Below are positions 33,429 to 45,060 of a stretch of DNA of 64,000 bases, piece after piece. Every line of letters begins with the position of its first letter. Position 1 is the stretch's first letter. The position numbers and the translations under genes are program-made. The notes under the pieces were generated by a model that saw nothing but the letters and a program-made list of their open reading frames with translations, made no database searches and was not told the DNA's origin. The stretch is from Clarireedia homoeocarpa (Eukaryota > Ascomycota > Leotiomycetes > Helotiales > Rutstroemiaceae). The DNA lies in assembly GCA_001465935.1 (NCBI GenBank), contig LNKV01000010.1:248001-312000 (forward strand), given 5' to 3'.

Positions 33429-34345
33429 TCAGATATGGCTGGCTAGTAAAGGCAATGATTCCATGATTGTTGCAACGGCCCATCGCAGCGTCGTCGTCAT
33501 GTCGACATCTACACCTCCATCCTGACATTTTATATCCTTTTCAGCGAGAACATCTTTTCTAAGCTGTCCTTCAACGTCACCATCTTCGAACATCCACTTG
33601 TGGTCCTCGACATAATTTGGCCAGACGATCTTGTCAACATATCCTGGTGGATCCTCCCAGAACCCTTCCAAAGTAGCATATCCACTACGGGCTTCTCTTC
33701 GGGCTTTTGCCTTGGCATAGCTTACTCGTAGGAATAGCTTTAAATCGAGTTGAGATTGAACTGGTGTTAGCGATTCCGAATACAGAAGGAAACCGTCAAA
33801 TATGCACATTTTGATAGGCCTGGATGCATCTTGGAGAATACCATGGCCTGGATTGCCAGGCTGAAGCCATTCTTTTACTTCCAATTTGACTTCTTCGATT
33901 ATTGTATTTGGTACAGGACATTCTCCCACGGAGTTTCTGTCTTGATAGGAATCGAGGTCGGGCTTTGATAAATCAGTCATCCTGTCAAGCATGTGCTTTT
34001 TGTCTGTAACTAACCGGTAGAATGGCATTTTCATGAATATATTCAAGCGTCTTTACCATCTTTGGGATGTTCAGCGACTCTGCGCAATCCCAATCTAAAA
34101 GGTCATCCTTTTTAGGCAACCTGTACAAGTGTTAGCACTTTGAGTTCCTCGCCATATGAAAGCCAATGAGATCCAGGGCAGATGGAGTGAGTCCGCACTC
34201 ACTTCTCCTCTGGTAGGTAGAAATCATCTTCATGCACAATGAAGGTATTTGGAAATATATCACGCAACAAACGGCTGAGCGTTGTTTTACCACTTGACGA
34301 AGGGCCACTAATACCAATCACAGTGGCTTTACGAGAACCCGCCAT
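33429..34345 (-). CDS. NRK1: Nicotinamide riboside kinase
   Basis: Three exons (34345-34203, 34120-34015, 33962-33429), 260 residues. It phosphorylates nicotinamide riboside to NMN in NAD+ salvage, in the cytosol. The P-loop GPSSSGKTT is at residues 14-22, followed by IVHEDDFYLPEEKLPKKDDLLDWDCAESL, the acidic substrate-binding segment of Nrk kinases (intron 1 falls inside PEEK). The lid region reads LFLRVSYAKAKARREARSGY, and WEDPPGYVDKIVWPNYVE is a fungal Nrk signature. The length agrees with yeast Nrk1 (240 aa). Intron 2 (GTTAGT ... AAAG) was set to restore ILPPDLDSYQDRNSVG. It shares a 585-bp divergent promoter with the aspartate aminotransferase gene. Confidence 0.93.
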
Positions 34346-34930
34346 TATCGAAGTATCTTTGCAGATAAAGTATCGCCAACGTTGTGATTCTGTCTGGATA
34401 CGATACTGCCGTTTTGACTACTGCTCAAGTGAGTTGGCGGAGTCGGGAGAACCCCTCCACCAGAATTGGTTAGTTCAGCAATTGACGCTCTGACCAATCA
34501 CCAAGATGACGACAAACGTCTTCTTCTATAAGATGATTTCCGATATCAGGAGATAAAGTAACTCTGCCCTCACGCCCTGCTTAATGGACGACAAGTTCTC
34601 AAGGAAGTAAAGCATTCTGGATGAAATGAATATGAATAATTGAAATATAAGAAGCCAGTAAACATTTCAGCCTCGACATAACGTGACTTCTTGTCCGGTG
34701 GGTAGTTGTATTTGAAAATAAGTCCCGCAGCCGAATGAATCCCCAACCGCGCCAATCGGAAGCACTAGTGGGCTGTTTCTGGGGCACCACAGCAGCGCAC
34801 TCGGCTGGAGCTCATCGGATTTATTTGCTGCTTCCGTTTGTCCATTTCTGATGTTATAATCTTACCACTCTCACGTTCATTCATTTGAATTGTTCTTCTT
34901 CCTCCCTCTACACTGCTCACCCCCTTCGAT
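34346..34930. promoter_or_regulatory. Divergent promoter of NRK1 and aspartate aminotransferase
   Basis: A 585-bp interval between the two start codons, with a pyrimidine-rich leader next to the aminotransferase ATG. No gene seen. I did not find a strong factor-specific motif. Confidence 0.5.
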
Positions 34931-35065
34931 ATGCTTTCTTCCGTCAGAGTTGCCAGCAGGCAAGCAATCACTCGAGGCGTTGCTGCCAGAAACTGCGTTG
35001 CCATCAGACAAGCTTCCACATGGGCTAATGTGCCGCAAGGTCCTCCAGTATGTATCCAGGAAAAG

Positions 35066-35096
<31 letters not shown>

Positions 35097-36511
35097 CAAC
35101 CGTCAATGCTAATTTTCTATAGGATGTAAGTAAACGCTCCTTGGCTCTTTGGAGAGGAAAAGGTCTAATTGTGCATTGATTCTATTCAGGCCATCCTAGG
35201 TATGAGTCAATGATTGCACGAAATTTTGGCTTGCTTTTTCTGACATTTCCTATAGGTATCACCGAGGCCTACAAAGCAGACAGCTTCAAGGAGAAGATCA
35301 ACTTAGGTATGCAATACCTTTACGCTTTCATTATAACCTAGCTAACTTTCAGTCCAGGCGTCGGCGCATATAGAGACGACAAGGGTCAACCATACGTCTT
35401 GCCCTCCGTTCGAACCGCCGAAGACAAAGTCGTAACCTCGAAATTGAACAAAGAATATGCCGGTATTACTGGTGTGCCAGAATTCACCAAGGCAGCTGCT
35501 GTGCTTGCATATGGTGAGGGATCGAGTGCTCTCGACCGTCTAGTGATCACCCAATCCATCTCTGGAACTGGTGCTCTCCGAATTGGTGGTGCTTTCCTTC
35601 AAAGATTTTACCCTGGCGCAAAGAAGATCTACATTCCAACACCATCGTGGGCAAACCATGCTGCTGTCTTCAATGACTCGGGTCTCGAGGTCGAGAAGTA
35701 CAGGTACTACAACAAGGACACAATTGGTCTGGATTTTGAGGGTATGGTTGCGGATATTAAAGGAGCACCAAAGGGAAGCATCTTCTTGCTTCACGCTTGT
35801 GCGCACAACCCCACTGGTGTAGACCCAACCATTGAGCAGTGGAAGCAGATCAGTGATGCCGTCAAGGCTGGTGAGCACTACGCATTCTTCGACATGGCTT
35901 ACCAAGGATTCGCCTCCGGAGATACAGACAAGGACGCTTTCCCAGTCCGCCACTTCGTTGAGCAAGGCCACAACCCATGTCTCGCTCAATCGTTTGCTAA
36001 GAACATGGGACTCTACGGTGAACGTGTTGGTGCTTTCTCCATTGTTTGCGCGGATGCAGACGAGAAGAAGCGTGTCGATTCACAAATTAAAATTCTCGTC
36101 CGACCGCTATACTCCAACCCTCCCGTTCACGGTGCACGTATCGCCTCTACAATTCTTAACGATAAAGCCCTCAACCAGCAATGGCTCGGTGAGGTCAAGG
36201 GAATGGCTGACCGTATCATCACCATGAGAGCATTGTTGAAGAAGGAACTTGAGAACTTGGGCTCAAAGCATGACTGGAGCCACATTACTAGCCAGATTGG
36301 CATGTTCGCATACACTGGCTTGACCCCAGAACAGATGGATAAGTTGGCTAAGGAGGTGAGCAGTCTTGTCCTATATTTATCAACCAATGAATGCTAATGT
36401 TAATTCCAGCACTCCGTATACGCTACAAAAGATGGTAGAATTTCAGTCGCAGGCATCACATCCGGAAATGTCAAGAGATTGGCTGCTGCTATTCACGCTG
36501 TTAAGCCTTAA
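34931..36511 (+). CDS. AAT1: Aspartate aminotransferase, mitochondrial
   Basis: Six exons: 34931-35047, 35123-35125, 35190-35199, 35256-35306, 35358-36355 and 36410-36511, giving 426 residues. The PLP enzyme interconverts aspartate/2-oxoglutarate and oxaloacetate/glutamate in the mitochondrial matrix (malate-aspartate shuttle). The Arg/Ser-rich N terminus (MLSSVRVASRQ) is a typical mitochondrial presequence. Family blocks: WANVPQGPPDAILGITEAYKAD, NLGVGAYRDDKGQPYVLPSVR, LHACAHNPTGVDPT, AYQGFASGD, and the PLP lysine K275 in SFAKNMGLYGERVG. The conserved Asp of GPPD is encoded by a 3-nt exon (GAT) with consensus splice sites on both sides, followed by a 10-nt exon for AIL plus one base. Intron 1 carries a 27-nt A run. 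Confidence 0.95.
35066..35092 (+). repeat. 27-nt poly(A) run inside intron 1
   Basis: Uninterrupted adenines within the first intron of the aminotransferase gene, between the donor and the GCTAAT branch-like site. Confidence 0.9.
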
Positions 36512-36820
36512 ATGGATCTATTACTGCAAAAAATTTCGGCATAGCATGGAAGATAAACACGTTTGATTATTTCCCATAACTGGATATATCAAATAGATAG
36601 ACATCCAATGTATAACATGAGAACCAAATACACTTCACTCAGTTGCGCTAGTATCCCATAGATGTTCATAGAATCGTGAATCATAACCTCCGTCTCCGCC
36701 CATTTGTAGCTTTGTGTTTCGTTTATGCTCTTCGCCATGCCTCGCTGTTCACTGTCTGATAAATTTTGTAGAAAGAATGCCGGTGATATACCACCTTGTC
36801 ATTCCACTCTTACCACCAGT
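36512..36820. other. Convergent 3' intergenic region
   Basis: Trailers of the aminotransferase and of the coiled-coil gene on the opposite strand. Nothing else seen. Confidence 0.5.
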
Positions 36821-37881
36821 CTACCTCCCCTTCAGCTTCTCCACATCCCTCCCCACATCCTCCACCTCCACCTTCAACTCCCCATACACCCTCGCAATCT
36901 CCCTCATAACCTTCTCCTTCCCACCATCCCCTTCCCTCCCCACTCCATAACCCCACAACTCCCTCCTCAACCCCCGTTCCCTCTCCTTCAGCCGCTCACG
37001 CCCACCCTTCAACTCCCTTATATAATTCTCCAACGCCGCATTCGTCCGCTCATCGTAGATGACCTTCTCCCCTCTTAGATACCGCTCTTTCAATTCCAAT
37101 GCTAGTGTTTGTGCTGAGAGCGATAGGTGCGATATCTTGGAAACGGAATGGCGAGCTAGTGGACCGTGTTTTTGGCGCTCTAGGAGCTGGATTATCGACC
37201 GGTGGAGCGTGTGGTAGGTATGCAGGAGATGGGTAGTTTGGTTTGTGAGGAGGACGCGGGATTGTGCGAGGGAGTGCTTTTTGGTGGTGTTGTTTGTGAG
37301 AAGGGAGATGGTGGTGGGGAGGAGGGTGGGTAGGTGTCGGTGGAGGAAGGAGGGGTTGGTGGTGGGGTTTTGGATGCGGGCGAGGGAGAGGGCAGTAGAA
37401 TGGAGGTGAGTGGAGAGAAGGCTGCTGACGAGAGGAAGGTGGGTTTGGAGGGTTTGGTATTGTGGTGTGGATGTTAGGAGTAAGGTGGATTGTTTCGAGA
37501 GGGAGGGGAGGGATAGTTGTGTTGTGAGGAGGATTATGAGCTCGATTACTTCAGGTGGGAGGACCTTTTGTGAGGGGGCTTGAGAGGTTCGAGATTGGGG
37601 TTTGCTTGCGGCAGGCGATATATCGAGGCAGGACAGGGAGTCGATTAAAATTTGGTATTTGGCTGCTTCGATTCGAGCAGCTTTCAGGGACTTAGTCTCT
37701 GTTAGTGAATGTGCAGATGTGAGGAAGGGGAGCCTACAGTAGCGACAGCATCCCGCTCTTTTTGTGCGGGAGGATTTTTGGTTGATCCATTAGGATTCAG
37801 AATTTCTGTAGATAACCTCTCATGGAGTTTTGCAAAATTTGGATTGCTTTGGAGTATGGATTCCTCAATTGGAGGGAGCAT
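36821..37881 (-). CDS. Conserved-looking fungal coiled-coil protein, unknown function
   Basis: Two exons (37881-37738, 37690-36821), 337 residues. It starts MLPPIEESILQSNPNF and continues LSTEILNPNGSTK, PAQKERDAV, then after the 47-bp intron SLKAARIEAAKYQIL. The middle is Leu/Ser/Thr-rich and helical (LLTTQLSLPSL, HLPTLLPTTISLLTNN). The C-terminal 100 residues form a charged coiled coil (ELKERYLRGEKVIYDERTNAAL, GGRERLKERERGLRRELWGYG). I associate this layout with uncharacterised fungal proteins but know no function. A cytoskeletal or spindle-type coiled-coil role would be a guess. The acceptor could be one of two AGs 7 nt apart (CAGAG or CTAAG); I chose the one giving a normal branch-site distance. 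The coding strand is strongly purine-poor on the first half. Confidence 0.8.
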
Positions 37882-39619
37882 GATGTTTCTATGGGAATTG
37901 TGAATAGAGACTAGGAATACTTTGTTTACATTCTGATAGGGCCGAGAGGGTGCGTGTATAATTATGCAGGACGTGCGTGTATAATTAGAACTATGCAGGA
38001 GGTGCATAAAAAGTGCACTTTCGTACAGTAGCCTTTCTCAGGCCGCCTACCTGTCCACTAAATCAACGACATGCCATCATAGCTAACCTCCATATCTGGG
38101 GCAGCTTGCTAACAAAGGGGAGAACTCTCTCTCTTTTTTCTCCTACTGCAAGCTACGTAAAATGCGCAAATGGTTTTCTGATCCTAGAGGCCAGAGCATT
38201 TCCTCTCCCCAGCCTCGGCGCATCAAACGAAGACCGAGGACAGCATTTTGGAGCAAAATATCAGATTCCCCGCGTTTGTCCAAGACCATCTGAAGATCCT
38301 CAGATCTCATAGGATGCAATTTTGCGATTCCAAATCGAGAGTGAAACAAATCTTTCGGCAATTGCGAAGCTATCGAACTAGCAACTGAGTCTGTCTGAGA
38401 ACAGGCATCCGAAATGATGGAGGTTATGCTTAGAAAGCTATACACATTTTGGCAAGTGCCTCTCTACACACAGATGTTCGTACGTAACACATGTTCGAAA
38501 TCGCGCATTCCTAGGAGTTATATAATTTATATTTTGGGATGATTTTGATATCTCAAGCTCGACGAAATTGGTTTTGGAACTTCTGGCCATACCTTCCTTA
38601 TCCGCCATTGGTTCCTTGCAGTAAGAAAAGTGCTTATCCAGTCAGTTAAAGGATAGTTTTGGAATCCTTCATGCAACAGATCTATTATTGGTTTTGTGCG
38701 TCGCGATTTGAAAACTGACCGTGTGTTTGTACCCTTCCGGACCCAAACCAAGTGAGGGCGTTACATCTAGTCTGATGAAGCGTCCTGTAGAGTAGATTGA
38801 GCTTGTCCTAGTCAATGGTCACCCTGAGGAAGATCCTTTTCTTTACTATAGTTGTGAAAATCATTCTTATACTTATTTAGAGTGCTTATATTGTACCAAC
38901 ATTGCTCGATGACCCATGAGAGAGTCGTTATCGGTCGCCAGTCATCTTCGAACAGTGCCTCCCGGAGTCTTGGTGGGATATTTTGATTACACCTTATGCA
39001 TTCGTTAATTCACCAAATTACCATGAATAACTAATTTACACGGTTAGATGATTGGCTATTAGTTTGAGGAGCATTTTATGGTCCACATTTTTCATTACTC
39101 TATGCTCTCCTGGGGCTCCCTTTGAACAAGAGATCTGCCTTTTCAGATGACATTCCAAAAGTCCAATCTACCAGGCTAAACAAATAACCTTCATCAAGTG
39201 ACAACAGAGCTTTCTACACTTATTCGGATACTCCCTAGTTCACAATGTTGTCATTCTGGAGTAGAGTTCTTTGTACGCCTACTTCTTGTTCCTATGATAG
39301 CTCTAATTTATTTTGTCTTGTCAGCAATACAACATTCAAAAAAAAAGAAATTTTGGGATGAGTCTGTTATATAATTAGATAACTCATTGGCTGCTAATTG
39401 GCCAATTGTCAAATATTTCCCTTTCATTCTTTTGCTCTTTTATTCCTTTACTCTTTCACTCTTTCCCTCGAGTCACTTTTATCAAAACAAGCTTTGAACA
39501 GATAGTTTTCTGAATGTATATAGTAAGGCGTTAATTCTTTCCGCGAATGAATCAATCTATTCCGCGTGAATCAACAAAATCTTCCTATTTTCAAAACTAA
39601 CTTCGAGCCTTGTTCAGAG
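37882..39619. other. Start of gene-poor island, no gene recognised
   Basis: AT-rich, short ORFs only. Two reverse-strand frames (38143-38445 and 38527-38751) have peptide-like stretches without ATG-supported starts or family motifs. They may be remnants of decayed genes. Confidence 0.45.
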
Positions 39620-39892
39620 ATGGCAGACAACCCTAGCCGAGAACAACGAAACGCTAATATGCAACAGCTTCCTCTATGCGGACGCTGCCTGTACCTGTAT
39701 AAATTTCTTTGTAGAAGATGCAATGCTCGAACTCCTGATTGGGACTCTCTCCTGCGGCCGGAGGACTGCTCTACCTGTCCTACAGGGGAGACACAGCCAC
39801 ATTTGTGGGCAGGAACAGATAGAGAGGTTGAAATCTGCAGGGCCTGCCAATCAACTCCTGACCATATGCTCTGGACAATTGGATCTCGCTGA
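39620..39892 (+). CDS. Small protein with four CxxC motifs (possible zinc ribbons)
   Basis: ATG-initiated ORF of 90 residues in gene-poor DNA. It has eight cysteines arranged as four CxxC pairs: C20/C23 (CGRC), C31/C34 (CRRC), C50/C53 (CSTC) and C73/C76 (CRAC). This spacing fits two zinc-ribbon or cross-brace zinc sites. No signal peptide, so it is not an obvious secreted effector. A leader with CT-rich sequence precedes the ATG. Regular spacing of all eight cysteines makes chance occurrence unlikely, but I recognise no named family. A second Cys-rich ORF lies 1.2 kb downstream on the same strand. Confidence 0.5.
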   Translation: MADNPSREQRNANMQQLPLCGRCLYLYKFLCRRCNARTPDWDSLLRPEDCSTCPTGETQPHLWAGTDREVEICRACQSTPDHMLWTIGSR

Positions 39893-41107
39893 GTACTTGT
39901 TTATTTGGTAACTATGATTTTACCTGAGAAATACGAATCAAATAAGCAAGTTACAAAAGAATCTAGATTCATCGAAAATTTCGATTAGTAACTTCACATC
40001 TTTCATACCGTCTTAAGATCCACGCGATGATTTTACCACCAAAATTCAGAATATGCTTCGCACAAGTGCCGAATATACCCTGAATAGAATTGCACTGTCT
40101 TTATCCCCTGCGATGATTTTACCACTACGATATATTCTATAGCGCGTTTCGAACAAACGTCAAACATGCCCCCCCCCCCCAAAATACACTTCTTTGTTTT
40201 ACTAGCATACAACCTCTTCAATATTCGTAACGACCATCACTGCAGCAGTCCTTTCAAACAATCTCAAAGGGGAATTTCTACCTACATATTCGTCCACAGT
40301 TACTTCGCCCGATCATTCAATACGCCCCTTCACTATTTATGCGTTAAACTGGTTGAATCCGCTCGTAAGTGCGATCGACTGAGCTATCGTTATTCCAATT
40401 GAGTAATCTGACACTAGCATAGACAAGCTTGTCAGCCAGCTATGTTAAACCTCTATCTTTCACCTCTCTAATCTCTTGTTCCTCTACCTTTTACCGGCTC
40501 CCAACTCACATTTCCCCCTGAAGCTCCCCCTAAAGTTTATTACCACTCTAATTTTGACAAATTCCTAGTCTTTCTCTGCCCATAGGCTGTAGTCATCCTC
40601 CTATCTAGACCCTAATAACTCTCATACCTATTCATACCCCTCTCCAATGCGCGGCCGTTCTTAGCTCTCTTTTTGCCCTTCCATCTACTCCCTGGAACTG
40701 TCCATCTAGATACCGAGTGATATGATTGGCTAAACAAACTACCAATTGTCTATATGAACAATCATTTGGTACTCACTGTTCAGGCTCTTGATTAGGCAAT
40801 CGCGGAGTCGAGCCTTCAATCCTTGCTAGGTATTGCTGAATGAGTTGGGTCAGAACATCCTTTGAACAAATAGATATTATCATTTGTAAAGAACACGTTG
40901 CTACCCCTACACACAATCTCTACGAACTCTATTCATTTCTAGCAAGATATCTACTGGCGCTAGTGTTTACTTGATCAATTAAGACCACACAAAAGTTCCG
41001 AAAGATTGTGCTAACTAGCCTAGTATCCCCACCATCCCACCATCCCACCTGCACACCTTTGACATTGCAGCTATTAACCAATCTCGCCCAGTCATCATCG
41101 AGGCAAC
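39893..41107. other. Gene-poor spacer, pyrimidine-rich in part
   Basis: No gene recognised. It contains a 12-nt C run (40169-40180) and a stretch rich in C and T at about 40,430-40,720. The right end serves as leader of the second Cys-rich ORF. Confidence 0.45.
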
Positions 41108-41539
41108 ATGTCATTCCCGGAAGTCTTTGAATGTACGAAGGAATACCATATTCCGATATGTCCTTATTGCTTTAACCAGAGACACAAAGCTGCGATTTGC
41201 CGTTACCCTTCTACTGGCGAAGGAGTGCTACTTCCACCCAAGGTCTATGCGATCCGTTGTGCTGGGGAAGACTGCCAAAATACTCCATATTGTGATAATG
41301 GATGTAGGGTTGGATTCATATTCTGCATATGCTTCTCGTTACACGCGTTTCCTGTTGGGCACCGCTGCCGAACATGCATTGAAGCGACAACGGTACCGAG
41401 AATTGATCCGGACGTTTGCAGCTGGTTGGAAGCCACATGTGCTCATGGAAGGCGGAATAACGTCTCTGAAAATCTCAGCACGCCGACTTCGACGGCCGGT
41501 GTGCACTCCGAAATGTCTCAGCCTTCTAGTGAAGCGTGA
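41108..41539 (+). CDS. Cys-rich hypothetical protein (14 cysteines)
   Basis: ATG-initiated ORF of 143 residues. Fourteen cysteines lie in residues 9-111, including CPYC (18-21), CAGEDC (51-56), CDNGC (62-66), CIC (73-75) and CRTC (87-90). The C-terminal 30 residues are Ser/Thr-rich. The cysteine pattern suggests metal binding rather than a secreted disulphide protein, since no signal peptide is seen. It resembles the ORF at 39620 in composition and CxxC use, but I could not align them convincingly. The hydrophobic VGFIFCICFSLHAF stretch might be a retained intron (a GT precedes it). Family unknown. Confidence 0.45.
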   Translation: MSFPEVFECTKEYHIPICPYCFNQRHKAAICRYPSTGEGVLLPPKVYAIRCAGEDCQNTPYCDNGCRVGFIFCICFSLHAFPVGHRCRTCIEATTVPRIDPDVCSWLEATCAHGRRNNVSENLSTPTSTAGVHSEMSQPSSEA

Positions 41540-42185
41540 TGCGGATTTTGAACTGAAAGACTCCTTGATGCTTCTTTTAGGACTTAGGAAGACTCGAAGT
41601 TGATGTTCTGCCAATGATTTCTGCGATGATTTCATCTTCATATTTCTTGTGTTTCGCACCACTTATTTCCACCTTTACTTAAATCAATGTATCATGCAAA
41701 CGCATTCTACCCCTTATAATTCTCTTCAGTATGTAGTCCATAATGTATACCTTGTCTCGTGATGCAAGTTGTTGTCTTGTTCAATTATAGCATACACTTC
41801 CCCCCCCCCCCCCCCCCGGAAGACATGGACTGATAATAGTGAAAGACTTTGAATGAGTCACAACAGTGATTGGTTGATTAAAAAAATGGCCCGATACTTG
41901 TGAAAACCCAAAAGTAACGCCACTTCTAAAGAAGTGACTATTTAGACTCATATTTTGGTTTCACAATACTACAACTCATGCATCTTACCAAGTTGATTCA
42001 TACAGTATGACTAGAGTCATATATAGCTTTCAGCAGTAAAAACATGCTCCACAAGTTTTTGGCTATTATTTTATTTACTTAAGTTTCACCACGAGAGTTA
42101 TATCCCAACCGTCTGTTCCAAACTCCAAGGCAATCGACTGCATTATTCGGAGACGATTGGTTCCACTATACACAGTCTGCCTGAA
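41540..42185. other. Spacer with poly(C) tract
   Basis: AT-rich spacer containing an 18-nt C run (41800-41817). No gene seen. Confidence 0.5.
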
Positions 42186-42398
42186 ATGGAAACAACAAAG
42201 AAATTCCGAGCGCAATTAGCCCCGGACATGTTGTCGAATACGAGTCCTAACGAGAAATATTCTCAAAAGTTCAAAACATTTCAGATCTCGAAGAAAGCGC
42301 GGCAGTCCTGGAAGAGAATACTAGGGTGGTCAACTCGTCTGACAAGATCCACATCGTCGAGTGTACATAGCGTTGCTCCCCACAGAGCATATTCCTAG
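42186..42398 (+). CDS. Doubtful small basic ORF
   Basis: ATG-initiated frame of 70 residues, Lys/Arg/Ser-rich (METTKKFRAQLAPDM, KKARQSWKRILGW). It is followed immediately by further short open frames up to about 42,770, as if a longer gene had been broken or contains unrecognised introns. No family recognised. Listed because it is the only ATG-led frame with biased composition in this stretch; it may not be expressed. Confidence 0.2.
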   Translation: METTKKFRAQLAPDMLSNTSPNEKYSQKFKTFQISKKARQSWKRILGWSTRLTRSTSSSVHSVAPHRAYS

Positions 42399-44141
42399 CC
42401 GATGGATCTGTATCCTTATACTAAGTTTGATCCTCGCCACGTTCTGGATCCGAAAGCAACTGTACCTCACACAGCAGGACCTTCCACCTGCGAGGACCTG
42501 ACCCAGCAATTTCCTGTTTAAAGCTTGATTCAAAACACAAAGAGACAGGTACTACCCTGGATCCATCAGTTACCCACTTGGATGCCAAACGTTGCCTATC
42601 CATCAAATTCAAACAAGACCAATTTGCGAAATCAAACTCATCTGCGCAATCAACACAGTTGCGAGATTTCTCTAGAACCTCGCAAACAAGCACCGATAAC
42701 TACAAGCACATTCATTCCATCATTTTCGTCGTATTCTTCCGCTACTAGTTCAGCATCAACTTGGTAGCAGCCCGTCCTGATGATTTACTCATTATCATAT
42801 GTTTGCCTTATAGAACCCCGACGTGCTCAATATTCACTTGAGACGGTAACGCTTGCAAAGTCTTGTATATATGCTTTCTTTGCGGCTGCTTTGATGTGTG
42901 GAAATTGGGATGCGGGGGTTGAGTTTTTGACGGGTGGAAGCGTGGACTCATTGGGGTTTGGCGACGGCTTTGCCCTGTGGCGGTGAATTTGACATAGTGG
43001 TAGTGCGTCAACTATTTGGGTGGACATTCTAACCAGTCGATGGAGAAAGTCTGAAGTCGATATAAAATTAGTGAAGTCAGTTCCGCTGTCATCCACGGGG
43101 ATGGATGCCGATCTCTTGTCCATACGAGATGTGTTAAACATAGAATAGCGGCCGTAAGTAACCTTATGATAAGATCTGTGGCTTGATTTGTATGTGTCAG
43201 ACAAAAAAAGGAACAACTTTTTGTTCCTAATTCCGGACACCACATACAGCGAGACCATGTCGATCAGGTCAGCTCAGAACTGGACGTGGATGTGGATGTG
43301 GATGTGGATGTGACATGCGTTTTGAATACTGTGCTGGCGACGTTGAAAACAGCAACCGACTTCTTAGGAAGGGGTTTTGGCAGTGCAGCAATGGTTGCCA
43401 AGCATTTTGAGGGTTTGAAGTGGGTAGCACAGCATGAACTGGCACTTTCACTTTTACTATCAAATTAATACTCAGCGAATACTACTGGTCCACTCGAAAA
43501 CTATGGTCTTAACAGTACTTATGTTTACGAAGTATCTAGATTTGCCCTTCGTCCGCCGGTAGTTCGACAAGAAACGCGAGGCATCGGGACGTCGGTGGTT
43601 TGAACCTCCAACAGGCAGTATTCACGCGGCTCGTTTCTCCACAAGCTAATGCGGTCATCCAACATGGGGGTCCTAATCCTCTGATTGGCTCATCGTATGG
43701 TACATCTTACCTTGTACAGAAGAACTTAGGACGGATTCGGGGAAATGTCTTGAGTACCCGTGCTCAGCCATGTCAGCATGGATATCATATCTCAGCCAGC
43801 CGACGATCCACCTTTTGGAGCTCATTTCCCCAAAGGGCGAGCCGATTAGCACCTTATGCGAATCCTGCGAAAGCTGACAACGTAAAATCTGCCAGAACCG
43901 TGAGCGCGCTCGGCTTGGTAAGACGTTTTGGCTCCAATCCTAGGGCCGGTCAGTCTTCCTTCATGCAAGCGTAGGGCGTACGTAGGATGGGAGAATGGGA
44001 ATAGAACGCCCGCCAGGCGAGGCTTGTTTTTAGGGGCTGTTTTCCTATCTCCTTTCATTATTAATCTTTCCAGCTCGTAGTTTTCTCGAGAAATCACGTT
44101 TTGCGATTTTTGATGTCTGCTTGAGTGTTACTTACGCAAAC
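42399..44141. other. Gene-poor spacer
   Basis: No confident gene. A 124-codon frame at 43600-43974 lacks an ATG at its start and shows no domain. A small GTGGAT repeat is listed separately. The right end is the promoter of the next gene. Confidence 0.45.
43286..43309. repeat. Hexamer tandem repeat, GTGGAT x4
   Basis: Four perfect copies of GTGGAT in non-coding DNA. Confidence 0.9.
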
Positions 44142-45060
44142 ATGGACGCTGATACGAAGCCTGCGCAACGTAGCCCCGCCAATGGTCCCGAACTGCGGAT
44201 TAAGAGAAAGAGTATCGTGAAAGAAAGCACCCCGTCACTCCCCTCTCTATCCACATCACCGTAAGTCCCCCCTCGAGCACTGCACAAATGCGTCACTAGC
44301 TTACCATCTCCGAAGACCAATAGAACCAGACACATCCGACACGGGCAGTCTCAATTCCTCTGTAATCCAGTCCCGAGGCTCATTTCCTATCAAGAAATTC
44401 GCGATTCCCACAAGGACCGACTCGTTATCTTCGGGCTTCCCTTTCCATCAACGTCTATACGACCTCCGAGTATCACACGATGAATGGCATTTATTCACAA
44501 ATGAGATTGTTGAGGCTGCCAAACTCACTTCCTCTGAGAACTCTGCCGCAATAGCAGCGGGTGTATCAACAGGTTTACTTAGCACTGGTCTTCTGGTATT
44601 TTTCGGTCCGGTAGCAGGATATTATACTGGACGATCAATACACCGGAAAGCGGTTCTAAAGAAAGTGAAAGGTGGATTAATGCACGAAGGCCCCTTAAGA
44701 GCGGTTCTCCGTCGCTGGAATGACGAAATATTCCAAGCCAAAGGCTTCCAAGCCTGGCTGGAAATGCCAATCGTAAAAGGGGAAGTAAATGGCGATGATG
44801 AGCCCTTGGGACCAGATGGGAAACCACAGAAAAAGACTAGGAAAGAGAGGAAAGAAAAAGAGAAGGAACAACGACGATATCGAATCATTGTTTTGCTAGA
44901 TACACTGCCCATGGGTACTTTAACCTCGCAAATTGCCGGACAGTCAACGTGGGAATTATCGTCGACGCCTATTGAGGCCCCGCAGTATCTACATGGTGTG
45001 GTGGCGGAGGTGGATTCTAGGGAGCAGAAAAAGCCTGGAGCTGCAGAGCTTTCGGGTTAA
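44142..45060 (+). CDS. Conserved-looking fungal protein with one membrane segment
   Basis: Two exons (44142-44260, 44316-45060), 287 residues; donor GTAAGT, acceptor CGAAG, phase 2. The N-terminal 80 residues are polar and Ser/Pro-rich. They are followed by the motif QRLYDLRVSHDEWHLFTNEIVEAAKL. A hydrophobic Gly/Ala segment (AAIAAGVSTGLLSTGLLVFFGPVAGYYTG, quoted here in part by its GLLVFFGPVAGYYTG end) likely crosses or enters a membrane. Next is a basic helical region (RSIHRKAVLKKVKGGL, LRAVLRRWNDEIFQAKGFQAW), then a charged Lys/Glu stretch and an ordered tail (YRIIVLLDTLPMGT). I do not recognise a named family. It looks like a membrane-anchored cytosolic protein. Confidence 0.75.

Noticed and set aside
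43530..43620. tRNA-like TTTGAACC segment
   Set aside because: The apparent T-arm does not pair, and no acceptor or anticodon stems could be drawn on either strand.
43600..43974. 124-codon forward ORF
   Set aside because: Starts at TTG, has no internal ATG near the beginning and no recognisable domain.
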